Below are positions 1 through 8,487 of a stretch of 64,000 nt of DNA, piece after piece (within the stretch, counting starts at the first letter, position 1; each line of letters begins with the position of its first letter). The notes under the pieces are model-generated. The model was not told the DNA's origin. It worked only from the letters and a program-made list of their open reading frames with translations, and searched no databases. Source of the stretch: Pseudoalteromonas sp. XI10 (GTDB taxonomy: Bacteria > Pseudomonadota > Gammaproteobacteria > Enterobacterales > Alteromonadaceae). The DNA lies in contig NZ_LOPY01000039.1 in NCBI RefSeq assembly GCF_001469895.1, positions 1-64,000 on the forward strand. The letters run 5' to 3'. Both the position numbers and the translations under genes were made by a program.

Positions 1-2384
1 TTGTTGATGTTGGCGTAAAAACTCACATCTGAGCCATACACAGGCTCTGCTAATGTATAACTCAGTGAAAGGTCTAAACGGGTTTGTGCAGCCCAATATT
101 CACCCATGCTGTCGTTTTCTGTGGTTGATAACCAATCATCACGATACTGATAATTTAATCGCGCAGAGAATAGGTCGTTTTCATAGTAAACAGAGCTGTT
201 GAAAATCATGTCTGATGTGCCCGGTAAACTAAAGCTACTACCTGAAAGCGTGGTAAATTCACTGTCTAAGAGGGTTAGATTGGCAGAGAAACCAAAACCA
301 TCCCAACTTTCAGAAATAAAATCTCCGGCTTGGCCAATGAAGTTAAGCTCGATACCTTGGAAGTGACCTTCGTCACCATTAATAAACCCTGTGTATTTCC
401 ATTGTTCACCGGCAAATTCACTTCTGTAGTTACCTGCATCTACATAGGTCGTATCCGCGTAAATGACATCATCAATGTGTCGGTAGAAAGCGCCTACTGC
501 AACAAGACTTGCATCGCCTGCATACCACTCTAATGTCATATCAGCACCATATGAAGACTCTGCCTCTAAGAACGGATTACCCCCCGAGATGGTTTGCTCT
601 GTGGTATCAATCGATGCTGATGCGCGCCATTCATTGTAAGTAGGGCGGCTCATACCCGTTGAAAGTGCGGCTCTGAATTTAACTTGATCAGATAAATCAA
701 TATTTAAATTCACACTCGGTAATACTTCGGTGAAGGTATCAGAATGTTCTCCTTCTGGACCACTGCTGGTGTAGTCAGTACTTTCGATACGTACCCCACT
801 GACTAAAGAACCCCATTTGAATTGGTTGGTCACCATGGCATAGGCGGTAGTGATGTTTTCATCAATATTAATTTTGCTGGCGTTATCGGGGGTGACCGTA
901 AGACCACCTGATGCGCTTTCTAAATCTGCTCTAAGCTGTTTATTGTCGAAGTAAGTGCCGTTAATACTGTTTGTGAAATCCGTATGCCACGCTTGATTAG
1001 TTACATAGTTACTTGGGTCAATACCATAAAGTGATCCCATGCCACCATTTGTACCATAACCCTGTGCTTCACGCTGGTCATGGCCGAGGCCCATTTTAAA
1101 GGTGTTATTAAGCCCTGCGAAAGCAAAGTCAATTTCTGCGTCTAGTTTAAATTGCAGGCTATCAATCGATAACGCACTGCCGTAAACCAGCAGCATTTCG
1201 TAGCCATAGTCTATATCGTTAAGTGAAGTGCCTGGTGCAAGTGTGACAAGAGGGTCGTTAATATCTGTTACATCATAGCTTGCGACCGCCGTGCCATATA
1301 AACTGTAAGGTAGGGGTAAAAACACATCGTTTTCGGTTTTTGTGAAGTTTGTACGCGCTTCTAAAAACCAATCACCTAACTGGAGATCAGCACCGAGTGT
1401 GTTGGTCCATGTTGAGTTCTCATACAAACCATACTCTAAAGATCGGCTTACCATAGCAAGGCCTGTGCCTGTTTCACCAGCAGCTAGGTTGCTGCCCGCA
1501 GCTTCTGCTCCGCCTGCAAAATCAAATACATATTGGTTGCGCTCTTCATGATCTTGGAATTTACTGTATAGTGTGCTGAAGAAAAAACGGTTCATTGAAT
1601 CGCTCGGACGATATTCAAATCGGCCACCATAGGCTTCGTCTTCACGTTTTACTTTATAGCTACGCATATCAAGTTCGTTAACAAGTAGCTCTGAATCCAC
1701 TTGTTCTAAGTCGAATTCCCGGTTATCCGTGATTTGTTCTCGGCTGTTTTGTGATGCGAATAAACTAATGCCTACATTTTCGCCTGACCATGACGTTCGC
1801 ACTGAAAACTTACTAATATCACCATCCCCTAATGCTTGATTACCTAAACCTACATCAGTGGCTAGTGAGAAACCTTCAACATCAAACGGGTTAAAAGTTT
1901 CGATATTAATAAAACCAGCAATCGATTCGCCTGGCATATCAGGCATAATTGCTTTATTGGCAGATAAACGACTAGTAATAACAGACGGGAAGCTATCAAA
2001 ACGCGGAATACGGCCATTTTCAGCGCCAGGAATGGTCATGCCATCTATGGCAATTGTGGTGTAACGAAATGGTGCACCGCGAAAGTTTATATAGCGTGCT
2101 TGGCCTTGATCGCGTTCAATAGCAAGGCCTGGAACGCGACCTAATGAATCCGCTAAGTTTTGGTCAGGAAAGCGGCCAATGGTATCAGCAGCAACAATAT
2201 CAACAAAGTTAGAGGCAGATTGCTTTGCCATAATAGCTGCTTTTTGGCTGTCTTTGATAGGGGATGCAACAGCAACGACTTCTTCTATTTCGTTATAGTC
2301 GTTTGTTTGTGCTGCATAGCTATACGACGATGAACAGGCAAGTACTACGCAAGCCGCTAATCGATTTCGAGCAAATGGTGTCAC
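1..2384 (-). CDS. TonB-dependent receptor (3' end cut by window edge)
   Basis: Outer-membrane beta-barrel receptor that takes up a large substrate using TonB energy. I translated it from the minus strand: GTG start at 2384 with CGGAG about 8 bases upstream, then an open frame to base 1 (about 794 residues, C-terminus missing). A signal-peptide-like start (residues 1-25, ending SYSYAA) is followed by a plug domain with FPDQNLADSLGRVPG, ARYINFRG and IAIDGM, then barrel strands rich in aromatic residues. The plug wording resembles the TIGR01782 (Xanthomonas/Caulobacter) receptor class, often linked to carbohydrate uptake; the substrate cannot be told from sequence. It is divergent from the gene pair at 2693-4626 and has two TGGTTAA palindromes upstream. 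Confidence 0.93.
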   Translation of the reverse strand, partial: MTPFARNRLAACVVLACSSSYSYAAQTNDYNEIEEVVAVASPIKDSQKAAIMAKQSASNFVDIVAADTIGRFPDQNLADSLGRVPGLAIERDQGQARYINFRGAPFRYTTIAIDGMTIPGAENGRIPRFDSFPSVITSRLSANKAIMPDMPGESIAGFINIETFNPFDVEGFSLATDVGLGNQALGDGDISKFSVRTSWSGENVGISLFASQNSREQITDNREFDLEQVDSELLVNELDMRSYKVKREDEAYGGRFEYRPSDSMNRFFFSTLYSKFQDHEERNQYVFDFAGGAEAAGSNLAAGETGTGLAMVSRSLEYGLYENSTWTNTLGADLQLGDWFLEARTNFTKTENDVFLPLPYSLYGTAVASYDVTDINDPLVTLAPGTSLNDIDYGYEMLLVYGSALSIDSLQFKLDAEIDFAFAGLNNTFKMGLGHDQREAQGYGTNGGMGSLYGIDPSNYVTNQAWHTDFTNSINGTYFDNKQLRADLESASGGLTVTPDNASKINIDENITTAYAMVTNQFKWGSLVSGVRIESTDYTSSGPEGEHSDTFTEVLPSVNLNIDLSDQVKFRAALSTGMSRPTYNEWRASASIDTTEQTISGGNPFLEAESSYGADMTLEWYAGDASLVAVGAFYRHIDDVIYADTTYVDAGNYRSEFAGEQWKYTGFINGDEGHFQGIELNFIGQAGDFISESWDGFGFSANLTLLDSEFTTLSGSSFSLPGTSDMIFNSSVYYENDLFSARLNYQYRDDWLSTTENDSMGEYWAAQTRLDLSLSYTLAEPVYGSDVSFYANIN

Positions 2385-2692
2385 TTGAATACTCCGGGTT
2401 ATTTTGGATGTTTTAAAAAGTTGGGCAAAGAATGGAATAGAAATATTGCAGTTTGGTTAAACCAGCTGCGATATAAAAAACAGGGATATCTTTTAAATTT
2501 TTGTATTTATTAAACAATGGGTTGGTAATTTTTAGAGATGTCTTTTTGGTTAATTTACTTAACCAAATAAGGGGACATGAAAAGTTAAATTTGATGTTTT
2601 TATGACAAATAAACTAACCTAATCGCTTTTCATAAGTTTGTAATACAAATGCTATAAATTAGTCATTTAAAAGACGCCTTTAACAATAAAAA
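2385..2692. promoter_or_regulatory. Divergent intergenic region with two TGGTTAA palindromes
   Basis: This 308-base AT-rich spacer separates the TonB receptor from the membrane-protein pair. It contains TGGTTAAACCA at 2454-2464 and TTGGTTAA-N5-TTAACCAA at 2546-2566, two palindromes built on the same half-site. Spaced about 90 bases apart between divergent promoters, they look like binding sites for one dimeric regulator. No named motif is recognised, and no clear -35/-10 pair was assigned. Confidence 0.45.
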
Positions 2693-3532
2693 ATGCCACG
2701 TAATTTTGTTTTCACTATTTTAAGATTGCTTATTGCCTCACTGGTTTTACTGCCTGCCATGGTGTTTTTAAGCCAGCAAACAATTGAGCCTGTGGTTTTA
2801 AAAGAGCAATACAGTTACAGCTGCAAAGTAAAAAATACGAGTGGTAAAAAGCATTTTCATATTTATATGCCTACTAATTGGCAGGTTGAAGAGTTTGCGC
2901 AGACTTTATGCGACTCATTGCTAGCAAAGCAGAGTTTTGAAATAGTCACTGTGTCTTGGCAGCCTAGAGAAATGCTCAGTACAGAACAGTTACTCAGTGA
3001 CAATTATGCGCTTTTTCTAAATCGTGATTATGCCTTAAGTGGTCTTCTGCCAAATTGGGATGATTTTTATACAGCAATATTAAGCTTGCCAAGTTATCAG
3101 ATTTCGTGGTTTTCACATCAAGACAATATGCAGCTTTCAGCAAATTCATTAAAGAATAAACGAATAGGTTTACTCGAAGACAAGCGCAGTGAGTCTGGTT
3201 ATTTAGCACCAATGAGTGAATTAAAACAGTTTGGTCATGGGCTTGATAATGCACAATTGGTTTTTTACCCCAATAGAGAAAGTTTGGTTAATGATTTCTT
3301 GGCAGAAAAACTCGATATTATTCCCAGTGTCGGTCACCATGGGCAATTAAAGCGTTGGCCAGCTTCAAAAACACAGCCTTTAAAGCATGTTTCATCAACC
3401 TTATCTTGGTACCTTAATGATCAATATGCTGATTTAGCGCCGCCCCTTGTAACCTACTTACAGCAATATCAGTCAAGGTTGTTAAAGGTTCATACCACGC
3501 ATCCTTATAGTCTCGATAAGGGGCTAAGATGA
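2693..3532 (+). CDS. Membrane-anchored PhnD-like periplasmic protein
   Basis: Protein of 279 residues with an uncleaved-looking N-terminal hydrophobic segment (about 5-27), then a soluble domain presumably in the periplasm. The stretch around residues 150-215 (LKNKRIGLLEDKRSESGYL, then NRESLVNDFLAEKLDIIPS) has the hinge pattern of PhnD-like type 2 periplasmic binding proteins, where SxSGYL lines the ligand pocket. No transporter gene adjoins it. Its stop overlaps the next start by 4 bases (ATGA), so the two are translationally coupled. No good ribosome site precedes the ATG. A sensory binding subunit for the next protein is the likeliest role; this is inference. Confidence 0.6.
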   Translation: MPRNFVFTILRLLIASLVLLPAMVFLSQQTIEPVVLKEQYSYSCKVKNTSGKKHFHIYMPTNWQVEEFAQTLCDSLLAKQSFEIVTVSWQPREMLSTEQLLSDNYALFLNRDYALSGLLPNWDDFYTAILSLPSYQISWFSHQDNMQLSANSLKNKRIGLLEDKRSESGYLAPMSELKQFGHGLDNAQLVFYPNRESLVNDFLAEKLDIIPSVGHHGQLKRWPASKTQPLKHVSSTLSWYLNDQYADLAPPLVTYLQQYQSRLLKVHTTHPYSLDKGLR

Positions 3533-4626
3533 ATTACTTAAAAGTCCTTGTATTATTTTTAATTATTTTTGTTGGGCTGATTTATTTATCTGGGCAAAAT
3601 GCTAAGCAGCAACTAATGATGACACTTGCAGAGCAGCTTCCTCAGGTTGTTAACCCTTCACTCAATAATGCCATAGATGAAAACCAAGAACTTTCGCGCA
3701 TGAGTCACTCACTATTAGATGATTTGCATGACATTACTTTTGTATCAAAGCTACCGGGTGATTTAGTTGCTTCTTTGACTGTGACTGAATTAAACCTAAG
3801 TAAAATACAGCTCTCAGGAAGTAACACACTTAACTGGCAATTTGGTAATCACGCACTCTATGCAAGCATTGATAGCTCAGTTAACTTTAACTATTGGCTG
3901 GTGGCTTTTTGGGCAGGCGCATTTACTGCAGTAGGTCTACTTATTGATTATATGTTCAAGCTTATATTTATGCTCCAGACTAACAGGCAAAAAGTACCTA
4001 TACCCGATCAAGTAATGACTGCGGAATATAAGTTAAGCACAGCTATTGAAGAGTCGCGCTGGTTTGATGCTTTAGAGCAACAGGGTTTAATAAAGGGTTT
4101 AACGGCACAGCAAGAATTACAATTGGCATCGCTTAAAGAGCAGCAACAATGTTGGTTTAGCATAGCGCTAAAGCAAGGTTTAAACATTAAACAAGCACTA
4201 CAAGCAGCAGAGGCTGATGATGCGTTATGCTTTGACTTAGCAAATCAACAAGTGATTATCCATGGAGTACCTATCCGGCTTTCAAAGACACCTTTACTTT
4301 ATTATTTTTGGTATGCAAAAAGAAAGTTTGAAGCCGAGCTAGCTTATTTAAATCCGCCACAGGGTAAGCCTGATCATAAAAATGGCCAGCAGCTAGCCAA
4401 ATTAATGCGGCAGTATGGTGGTCACCAAAAAGCGATACGTGATCTTGATGAAGGCTTAAAAGGCAAAACCTTAGATCAAAACCGCAATAAAATTAAAACT
4501 GAGCTGCAACGCGTGCTTGAAGGATTGGCATGTGATTATCTTTTTGATAGTGAAAGGGACGAGCGAACTGCTCGCTATCGTTATAGCTTGAAGTTACCAG
4601 CGTCTAAATTAAAGCTTGGCCCGTAG
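3529..4626 (+). CDS. Two-TM membrane protein with possible C-terminal winged-helix domain
   Basis: Protein of 365 residues, not recognised as a named family. It has TM1 at about 5-23, a periplasmic loop of about 100 residues, TM2 at about 123-148, and a cytoplasmic C-terminal part of about 215 residues. The region from about 240 (VIIHGVPIRLSKTPLLYYFW) to the end (NRNKIKTELQRVL, then RYRYSLKLP) resembles an OmpR/ToxR-type winged helix: strand, 'L-pKE' helix, recognition helix, terminal hairpin. If so, the order is reversed from ToxR, whose DNA-binding domain is N-terminal. It is coupled to the PhnD-like gene and divergent from the TonB receptor, which suggests a one-component membrane regulator of that receptor. 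Fold prediction is needed to settle it. Confidence 0.5.
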   Translation: MNYLKVLVLFLIIFVGLIYLSGQNAKQQLMMTLAEQLPQVVNPSLNNAIDENQELSRMSHSLLDDLHDITFVSKLPGDLVASLTVTELNLSKIQLSGSNTLNWQFGNHALYASIDSSVNFNYWLVAFWAGAFTAVGLLIDYMFKLIFMLQTNRQKVPIPDQVMTAEYKLSTAIEESRWFDALEQQGLIKGLTAQQELQLASLKEQQQCWFSIALKQGLNIKQALQAAEADDALCFDLANQQVIIHGVPIRLSKTPLLYYFWYAKRKFEAELAYLNPPQGKPDHKNGQQLAKLMRQYGGHQKAIRDLDEGLKGKTLDQNRNKIKTELQRVLEGLACDYLFDSERDERTARYRYSLKLPASKLKLGP

Positions 4627-4717
4627 TTTTAACCTAGTAATTTGTTTTCTAACTCATAACTATTGCGCGAAATGAAATATTAGTTAGCCTTTAATGATTC
4701 ATTGAAGGAGTGAAACT

Positions 4718-6115
4718 ATGTTTAAGCGTAAAATAATAACAACAACGGGTGCTTTGTTTAGCTCATCGCTGTTATTGATCTCGGCAGCTCATGCCACAAC
4801 ACCTCAACATAAAGATCAACAAGCTTTGCATGATATTGCAAATGCCGTTTCTAAAAAACGTATAGAGCAAGATATTCAAACGCTGGTTGATTTTGGCACT
4901 CGCCATACTCTATCTGAGACGAAATCAAATACGCGTGGTATTGGTGCTGCAAGACGTTGGATCAAGTCTGAGTTTGAGGCGATTTCTAAAGCCTGCGGTA
5001 ACTGCCTAGAAATCATTGAAGTAAAAGACACTATTTCCGGTGAAAAGCGTATTCCAAACCCTGTTGAAGTTGTCAATATTGTGGCTATTCAGCGCGGTCA
5101 AGTTGATGCGGATCGTATGGTTATGATGTCGGGTGATATTGACTCGAGAGTGTCTGATGTAATGGACTTTACCTCAGATGCGCCAGGGGCTAACGATAAT
5201 GCATCTGGTGTGGCTGGCGTGCTGGAATCGGCGCGAGTTTTATCGAAGTATAAATTTAATGGCTCAATTGTTTATGCAGCTTTATCTGGTGAAGAGCAAG
5301 GCTTGTTTGGCGGTAAAATATTAGCTAAATATGCACAAGAGCATAACTGGCGTGTTCATGGTGTTTTAAACAACGACATGATTGGTAATACAACCGGCAT
5401 TAATGGGGTCACAGATAACACAACTGCACGTATCTTTTCTGAAGGTACACGCGTTATTGAAACCAAAGAGCAAGCCCATAAACGCCGTTTTACAGGTGGT
5501 GAAGTTGACTCTGCAAGTCGTAACCTAGCGCGTTACATAGATACAATTGCAGATCGCTACATTGAGAATCTGGATACCATGTTGGTATATCGACTCGATC
5601 GTTTTGGTCGAGGAGGGCATCACCGTCCATTTAACGATGTTGGCTTTGCAGCTGTGCGTATAATGGAAACCAACGAAAACTATAATCAACAGCATCAAGA
5701 CTTGCGTACTGAAAATGGTATTACCTACGGTGACACCATTGACCATGTAGATTTTGCCTATGCGGCAAAGTTAACGTCACTTAATGCAGTGACAATGGCT
5801 TCAATGGCATGGGCTCCAGCGCCACCAACGGGCGTTAGTATTTCAGGTGCAGTAAAGCCAAGTACAACATTAGCGTGGCATAAAAGTGATGATCCGACGG
5901 TGGTCAGTTATAAAGTCTATTGGTGTTACACGAGTGAACCACAATGGCAATTTAGCCGCGATGTTGGTACTGTAACCGAAGCAACCCTAAAAAATGTTGT
6001 TATCGATAACTACTATTTTGGTGTTGCCGCTGTAAACAAAGACGGTATTGAATCACCGGTTGTATTTCCTGGTGATGTTGGCGCGTTTGAATGGCCAGAC
6101 AAATCAACTAAATAG
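4718..6115 (+). CDS. Secreted M28-family aminopeptidase with C-terminal FnIII-like domain
   Basis: Zinc exopeptidase of 465 residues, exported by a signal peptide (MFKRKIITTTG to SAAHA, about 26 residues). The M28 core shows PGANDNASG (bridging Asp), LSGEEQGLFGG (Glu pair), NNDMIGN (Asp ligand) and a late GGHHRPF (His ligand). The usual first-ligand motif H-x-D appears as GDIDSR, with Asp where His is expected; I believe a subgroup of M28 proteins shares this wording. Residues about 367-460 form a fibronectin type III-like domain. GGAG lies 8 bases before the ATG. Its last 8 bases overlap the convergent kinase gene. Likely peptide scavenging. Confidence 0.88.
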   Translation: MFKRKIITTTGALFSSSLLLISAAHATTPQHKDQQALHDIANAVSKKRIEQDIQTLVDFGTRHTLSETKSNTRGIGAARRWIKSEFEAISKACGNCLEIIEVKDTISGEKRIPNPVEVVNIVAIQRGQVDADRMVMMSGDIDSRVSDVMDFTSDAPGANDNASGVAGVLESARVLSKYKFNGSIVYAALSGEEQGLFGGKILAKYAQEHNWRVHGVLNNDMIGNTTGINGVTDNTTARIFSEGTRVIETKEQAHKRRFTGGEVDSASRNLARYIDTIADRYIENLDTMLVYRLDRFGRGGHHRPFNDVGFAAVRIMETNENYNQQHQDLRTENGITYGDTIDHVDFAYAAKLTSLNAVTMASMAWAPAPPTGVSISGAVKPSTTLAWHKSDDPTVVSYKVYWCYTSEPQWQFSRDVGTVTEATLKNVVIDNYYFGVAAVNKDGIESPVVFPGDVGAFEWPDKSTK

Positions 6116-8264
6116 GAATTGTAAGGTCATAGCGGACACCACCCAGTTCGCTATGAGCTGCAGTAATATGCCAGTTATGGGCTTCGACAATTTGTTTTAC
6201 TATCGCAAGCCCAATTCCTGAACCTGACTGTTTCACTGTTTTTAAGTCTGGCACTCTATAAAGGTGGTCAAAAATTTTTGCTAAGCCCTCATCGCTGACG
6301 CCAGGGGCTGAATCTTTATAGCAGATTAAGAGCTGAGTTTGGTTTTGGCTAATCCTCAAATTAATCTTACCAGGGTGATTTGTGTACTTAAGCGAATTAC
6401 TGATTAAGTTTGCAAATAACTGTGAAAGCCGTGTTGCATCGCACTCAAAGTTTAATTCATCAGCCACATTTTGTGTAAACCCCACTTCAAATTTATCAAG
6501 CTGGATTGCCATATCTGCGTGTAAGCTTTGGAAGTACTCCGCCGCATTAATTGTTGTTACGTTGAGCTGAAAGCTGCTTTGTTCTAAAAGTGAAATTTTA
6601 TTTAAATCAGTCACTAAAGTTGCCATATCAGTGATTTTTTGGTTGAGCTTTTCGTATGTAAGCTCATTAAATTGAGTTAAGCCTGCTTGGAGCGTTTCAA
6701 GGTTTAAGCGCAACCCGGTTAATGGACCACTTAACTCGTGAGCAACTTGTGATAATAACTTACTACGTTGGCTGATTTGTTTATCCAGATAATTTCGGCG
6801 CTGTTCAATAAGCTGTTTTCTTTGTCTTATTCGCAATAAAGCAATGCCCATTACAGCTAAAAGCAGGCTAAATAATAAAATGCTGTATAAGATAGTTTGG
6901 CGTTGTGAGGCAATTGCTTGGCTTTTTTCATTGTCTTGGAGTTTTAAATCTTGAATGGCCAAATCGCGGTCGCGCATCGCAATGGAATTTTGCAGCTCCG
7001 CTAAACGCTGGTTGTAGTTGTTGCGGGCAAAGCCTTTTTCAAGCTGTGTAATAGCACGTTGATACGACAATGCTTGTTTGTAATCACCTTGTTGTTCTGC
7101 CACAGTGATCAAATGTTCTAGGGCTGTGATTTGCTTTTGCAGTTTATTTTTTTGGTTGCTTAACTTGTAGGCTTGCTCAGCATAATGTTTAGCTTGTTCG
7201 TGCTCAGTAGAGCCAATGTATAGCTTTGCTAATGTGAGTAATACATCAATATATAAGTGATCGTCTTGCTTGAGTTCAGTGATCACTTGTTTTTCAATGG
7301 TTAATGCTTGAGTTGCTTTATCTATTTCGAGCAAATTTATCGCAATATTATGGTTTGCCCAGGCAGTATTTCGTGTGCTGTTATAACTTGCGAACACCTG
7401 TTGAGCCTCTTGTGCGTATTCAAGTGCTGCATTATATTTTTTTAGGCCATATTCGCATTGGGAAAGCTTAACTAAACTATGTCCGATATCAGAAAGTGAA
7501 CCCGTTTGCCTATCAAAACTAAGGGCAGTAATAAACTCGCTCTTTGCTTTTTTGTATTGTTCTAAATCTAAATAACTTTGAGCAATTGAATAACTTATGC
7601 CTGCTTGTAATGAGATAGACGGCGACATCTGTTGAATAACTTCACGGCGTTTTAGCTTATATTCGAGTGCAAGCGTTAAGCGGTCTAACTGTTCAAGGTT
7701 ACGCGAATAACCATGATAGAGCATTTCTTTTTGTTTTAAGGTTAATTCGCGATTGTTGTCGTGAATATACACTTCAAGCAAGTTTAGGGCTGCTTGATAC
7801 TCGCCAGCATTATGATAAGCACTGACAAGACTCGCCACGGCATCAATTTCATAATGGGTAAGTTGTAAGCGCTGAAATAGGGCGACATTTTGTTGCGATA
7901 AATAAATTGCGGTTTCTAAGTCACTTTTTCTATATGCCAACCGCGCTTTCGCTAGATACAACTCGCTGTAAGTGGGGGAGTCATTTTTGTATTTTGAGCC
8001 CGCTTCAAGTTCATCAATGATAGTTTGCGCTTGTTGAAATTGGCCGAGGTGTATATGAACGTGAATTAATCTAACGTTAAAACTTACTTGTTCTATAAGG
8101 CTTGCAGACTCAATAAGCTTTTTATCGATGGCTTTTAAATAGTCATATCGTTTTTGGTAGTCACTGATTGTTCTGGCTTCATCAATGTTTTGTTGCAGTG
8201 TTGATGCAAAAGCACTGTTCATTGATAAGGCAAAGTACAGAATTACAGAGGCTTTAAGTTTCAT
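6108..8264 (-). CDS. TPR-repeat sensor histidine kinase (orphan)
   Basis: Protein of 718 residues: signal peptide (MKLKASVILYFALSMNSAFA), a long periplasmic array of TPR-like helical repeats (about 25-430), a coiled linker, one TM (about 457-477, TILYSILLFSLLLAVMGIAL), then a cytoplasmic kinase. The H-box is SQVAHELSGPLTGL, the N-box is NLISNSLKYT, and the G-boxes are DSAPGVSDEG and GSGIGLAIVKQI. The D-G-x-G of G1 is replaced by D-S-A-P-G, a mild departure. No response regulator adjoins it, so its partner must lie elsewhere. The periplasmic TPRs probably sense a protein or peptide. It converges on the M28 gene with an 8-base overlap and no room for a separate terminator. Confidence 0.85.
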   Translation of the reverse strand: MKLKASVILYFALSMNSAFASTLQQNIDEARTISDYQKRYDYLKAIDKKLIESASLIEQVSFNVRLIHVHIHLGQFQQAQTIIDELEAGSKYKNDSPTYSELYLAKARLAYRKSDLETAIYLSQQNVALFQRLQLTHYEIDAVASLVSAYHNAGEYQAALNLLEVYIHDNNRELTLKQKEMLYHGYSRNLEQLDRLTLALEYKLKRREVIQQMSPSISLQAGISYSIAQSYLDLEQYKKAKSEFITALSFDRQTGSLSDIGHSLVKLSQCEYGLKKYNAALEYAQEAQQVFASYNSTRNTAWANHNIAINLLEIDKATQALTIEKQVITELKQDDHLYIDVLLTLAKLYIGSTEHEQAKHYAEQAYKLSNQKNKLQKQITALEHLITVAEQQGDYKQALSYQRAITQLEKGFARNNYNQRLAELQNSIAMRDRDLAIQDLKLQDNEKSQAIASQRQTILYSILLFSLLLAVMGIALLRIRQRKQLIEQRRNYLDKQISQRSKLLSQVAHELSGPLTGLRLNLETLQAGLTQFNELTYEKLNQKITDMATLVTDLNKISLLEQSSFQLNVTTINAAEYFQSLHADMAIQLDKFEVGFTQNVADELNFECDATRLSQLFANLISNSLKYTNHPGKINLRISQNQTQLLICYKDSAPGVSDEGLAKIFDHLYRVPDLKTVKQSGSGIGLAIVKQIVEAHNWHITAAHSELGGVRYDLTIPI

Positions 8265-8487
8265 AGTGGGGTTTATTATTATTTTTATTCCTAACTAGTC
8301 TAGCATGCCATTCTTTTAAGTGGGAATGATTTGCTTTTATAGCTAAAAAGAATTGCATTATGCAACTATGCCTCTTGCATCTTGCAAATACTCAGTCTGA
8401 TTTTTCATAACACCTTGTTATAGCGTGAGTTATATTTTGGAATGGTTACTGCTTTGAGTAATAACACATCCACAGGAGAGTGTAATT

